Of a stretch of 64,000 bases of DNA, positions 61,716-64,000 are shown piece after piece. The notes beneath the pieces were generated by a model. The model did no database searches. It saw only the letters and a list, made by a program, of their open reading frames with translations, and was not told the DNA's origin. Position 1 is the stretch's first letter, and every line of letters begins with the position of its first letter. Origin of the DNA: MGBC163016 sp964631345 (lineage in GTDB: Bacteria > Actinomycetota > Coriobacteriia > Coriobacteriales > Eggerthellaceae); NCBI GenBank assembly GCA_964631345.1, contig CAZVWE010000001.1, positions 310,001 to 374,000 of the forward strand. The letters run 5' to 3'. Made by a program: the position numbers and the translations under genes.

Positions 61716-63485
61716 TTATTCAGAATCACAAACAACTTCGACTAGCCTTGATTCAGAAGTCTTGGCATCAGAGTCTGCAACGACATTCATCGCCACTTCT
61801 TGAACAATCGCGGCAAGCGCGCGCAATGTCACACCTGAATTATCGGGAAGGTGAAGCGATACGACGCGACGTCCACGCTCAGAAAGTGTTTTCATGTCAC
61901 CTACCGCCTGCGCTTTCGCAAGCGTTCCCAACGATGGCGGGACAAAACCGTCCCCAAGCGGAATGTCTTTGAGTTCATCAGCAGACAAAATCAGAAAGAC
62001 CCCACAGTCAGCACCGCCTTTTTGGAGCTGCCCTGTGGAATGCAAATACCTAGGCCCAACTTCCAGACATGAAGACACATGGAAATGCTTCGCAATATCA
62101 TGTCTGATGCTTTCAAGCGCCTCACGTCGACCCTCACCAGTAAATGGCAAAAATGCATTTAACGCAAAGTAATCGCCGTATTTAATAGAAGAGAACAGCT
62201 TGTAGAGCGTGGCTTTTAGTTCAGTTGCACCTGCAAATTCCTCGCATTGGCGAACCTCGACCGTACCCATATCAACATCTTCTGTGAAGGTTTCAATGTA
62301 ATCAGGATCAGGAATTCCGTCTGCCAACATATCCTTTACAGCAGCTTTTGTAGAGGCAACGTCCGGTTGGTCAAATGGGCATACCTTCATGAGATATCCG
62401 CACATCGCAATTGCATATTCCCACATCACGAAATGCTCAGCGAGTTCAAGCACCGAATCAATCTTAAAGTTTTGCCTTGGGATGTTCGGGTCAATATATG
62501 CAAGCGACATCTCAAAATTGCGGCTTTCATCCCAAAGATCGGTCTTAGTTTGATACATGATTACCGAACGGTCCCCTGGATCTTCTGTCAGAAGCAACGA
62601 ATCCACTTCGATGTTTGGAAGAATTCCTTGGCCATCTTTGCCAAGACTTTCTGCAACCAATTGTTCAATCCAAAGACCTAGTACACGTCCTCGCTTCGGG
62701 GTGAGAAATGAGAATTTATTGCGCCCTTGCAAATAGTTGTCGAAGAAAAATGCCGCCAAATTGATAGCTGGATTATCTATCGCATCCTCACTACAAATGC
62801 GTTCCGCTGTTTTGGCGTGATCGAGAAATTCATTAAGGTCAATTCCAGCAAAAGCGGCTGGCAGAAGGCCAAAAACCGTAAGTACAGAAAAACGTCCACC
62901 AACATCAGGGGCGCCTGAGAATACCTTGCGCCAACCTTCATCGGTAGCAAGTTTGTCAAGCTCAGTTCCCGGATCGGTTACCGCTACCAAATGGCGACGC
63001 ATCTCATCGCCCATCTCGGGCTCATACTGCTCGCGAATCGCACGTAAAAGCGACCTCGGCTCAATGGTTGAACCGCTTTTTGAAGAGATGACAAAAAGTG
63101 TATGCTCGGGTTTACATGTTGCGAAAAGTTCACGCATGCGCACCGGAGAATCTGAGTCGAGCGTCTTGAACGATACCAAGTTTATGTCTTGCTTGTTGTA
63201 TTTCGTGATTGTCATCGGTGCTTGAGTTGAGCCACCCTGACCAATCAAAACAACAGTATCGATCCCTTCGGCAACTGCTTCGTTTACAAAATCCATGAGT
63301 ATTTTTGGATCACATCGCGGATTGTTTGCCAAATCCGTCCAACCCATAAACTGCTCAGCACATTCACGTGCTTCTTCCGAAAAATCGTAGAGCGATGCAT
63401 CTTTAGCAAGAATTCTACTTGCCACACAATCCTTCACTAAAGCCTTTGCGGAAGGATACAGTTTTTCCATCTCACCAGATATCAT
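61716..63485 (-). CDS. pgi: Glucose-6-phosphate isomerase
   Basis: This 589-residue enzyme interconverts glucose-6-phosphate and fructose-6-phosphate. It contains IGQGGSTQAPMTI, the SIS-domain sugar-phosphate site VISSKSGSTIEPRSLLRAI, and later FSVLTVFGLLPAAFAGID; the C-terminal half (CLEVGPRYLHSTGQLQKGG) is typical. It is closest in layout to the isomerase half of transaldolase-Pgi fusions, with no transaldolase attached. The ATG at 63485 has an AGGCG ribosome site. It lies upstream of hypF (38-bp gap). Confidence 0.93.
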   Translation of the reverse strand: MISGEMEKLYPSAKALVKDCVASRILAKDASLYDFSEEARECAEQFMGWTDLANNPRCDPKILMDFVNEAVAEGIDTVVLIGQGGSTQAPMTITKYNKQDINLVSFKTLDSDSPVRMRELFATCKPEHTLFVISSKSGSTIEPRSLLRAIREQYEPEMGDEMRRHLVAVTDPGTELDKLATDEGWRKVFSGAPDVGGRFSVLTVFGLLPAAFAGIDLNEFLDHAKTAERICSEDAIDNPAINLAAFFFDNYLQGRNKFSFLTPKRGRVLGLWIEQLVAESLGKDGQGILPNIEVDSLLLTEDPGDRSVIMYQTKTDLWDESRNFEMSLAYIDPNIPRQNFKIDSVLELAEHFVMWEYAIAMCGYLMKVCPFDQPDVASTKAAVKDMLADGIPDPDYIETFTEDVDMGTVEVRQCEEFAGATELKATLYKLFSSIKYGDYFALNAFLPFTGEGRREALESIRHDIAKHFHVSSCLEVGPRYLHSTGQLQKGGADCGVFLILSADELKDIPLGDGFVPPSLGTLAKAQAVGDMKTLSERGRRVVSLHLPDNSGVTLRALAAIVQEVAMNVVADSDAKTSESRLVEVVCDSE

Positions 63486-63528
63486 TGGCGCCTGCTTTGC
63501 GAATCATTAGTTCATTGTCTCGATATTT

Positions 63529-63554
63529 AATAAAGACGCCCGATAACGGACGTC
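63529..63554 (-). terminator. Intrinsic terminator after the symporter gene
   Basis: GACGCCCG (63535-63542) pairs with CGGACGTC (63547-63554), eight pairs including one G-T, with a four-base loop. On the minus strand TTTATT follows (63529-63534). A short T-run also lies on the plus side. Confidence 0.75.
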
Positions 63555-63609
63555 CTTTTATAGTTTGTATATTTTACCCTATTGCAGGTTTTCGGGAGTT
63601 TTAGCGAAA

Positions 63610-64000
63610 TTACGAAGAGCGCACAGTGTCTATTGCCTCTTGAACCTCAGGCGCAATTCCCTCACGTTCACCATCTTCTGCACTTCCAGGCACTGGCATA
63701 CCTTCAGCTTCTTGGCGAGCAATTTCCGCTTCAAACTCACGGTCAGACGCACTTAAGCGAGAAGGCGGATCTATCTGGAATTCATCGGCAGGCGTAAACA
63801 AGCTGACCAAAGGTACGATTGCAATTGACACCAACATACAAAGTGCACCACAGTTGATTGGACTTGCAATAAGCGGAGTTCCCGCAAATCCCATTCCCAT
63901 ATTTACAGCCGTAAGTCCAACGCCAAAGATAAACGAACACCAAACCGCTGCCTTCGACACCTTTTTCTTATAGAGACCCCAAAGAAATGGTCCTAAGAAC
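63610..64000 (-). CDS. Sodium:solute symporter family protein, C-terminal end only
   Basis: The frame runs past the right edge, so only the last 129 residues are seen. The edge reads FLGPFLWGLYKKKVSKAAV, the characteristic late-helix motif of the SSF family, then helices FGVGLTAVNMGMGFAGTPL and CGALCMLVSIAIVPLVSLF. The final 55 residues are a hydrophilic, acidic cytoplasmic tail. The substrate is unknown from this part. It ends 55 bp before a terminator. Confidence 0.8.
   Translation of the reverse strand, partial: FLGPFLWGLYKKKVSKAAVWCSFIFGVGLTAVNMGMGFAGTPLIASPINCGALCMLVSIAIVPLVSLFTPADEFQIDPPSRLSASDREFEAEIARQEAEGMPVPGSAEDGEREGIAPEVQEAIDTVRSS

Overview
The window looks like chromosomal DNA of a Gram-positive anaerobe of the class Coriobacteriia (Eggerthella/Slackia-like, but fairly AT-rich). 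The taxon is an inference. It rests on a molybdopterin oxidoreductase paired with a small ferredoxin, a small MCFRP zinc-ribbon protein, a one-gene AccD-AccA fusion, cytochrome bd, Hyp hydrogenase-maturation genes, and Tat- and sortase-type surface proteins. I see no prophage, insertion sequence or CRISPR array. Coding density is high and most genes lie on the minus strand.

Layout. 1-5133: a respiratory/fermentative accessory locus, with the end of an LctP-type permease, a two-cluster ferredoxin, a cytoplasmic molybdopterin enzyme and a zinc-ribbon protein, transcribed away from a PucR-type regulator. 5140-7673: a PurF paralogue that lacks the catalytic cysteine, then rplM-rpsI with a hairpin leader and a clear terminator. 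8088-15759: a fatty-acid synthesis operon acpP-fabK-fabD-fabG-fabF-fabZ-accDA plus a small acidic protein; fabH, accB and accC are not in the window. 15806-21720: a membrane protein, divergent hom and lysA, a MoaE-like protein and a lipoprotein serpin. 21740-29559: purL, a small membrane protein, purC and an OmpR-type two-component system. 29691-37348: a Tat-signal protein, a palindromic tandem repeat, a TauE exporter, a glycosyltransferase pair, and a LytS-type kinase overlapping purB.

37358-50168: a multi-pass serine/threonine kinase whose catalytic domain is split by about 390 low-complexity residues, tRNA-Leu(CAG), an operon joining a wall hydrolase to two TrkA-type proteins behind a long structured leader, a CBS/CorC protein, cydAB, and a sortase-anchored repeat protein. 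50213-55846: a 1,877-residue secreted M60-type metalloprotease with a dockerin-like segment, fibronectin III domains and discoidin-like domains. 56201-64000: coaD, hypD-hypC-hypF, pgi and the end of a sodium:solute symporter.

How the parts fit. De novo purine genes (purC, purL, purB and the PurF paralogue) are scattered among housekeeping blocks. Lysine/threonine and type II fatty-acid synthesis are conventional. Surface and host-interaction functions are prominent: a lipoprotein serpin and a probable mucin-directed M60 protease next to a wall-anchored protein. The most unusual objects are the split kinase, the protease/anchor pair, the cysteine-less PurF, the TrkA/wall-hydrolase operon with its leader, the extended AccDA, and the two-copy 124-bp palindromic repeat.
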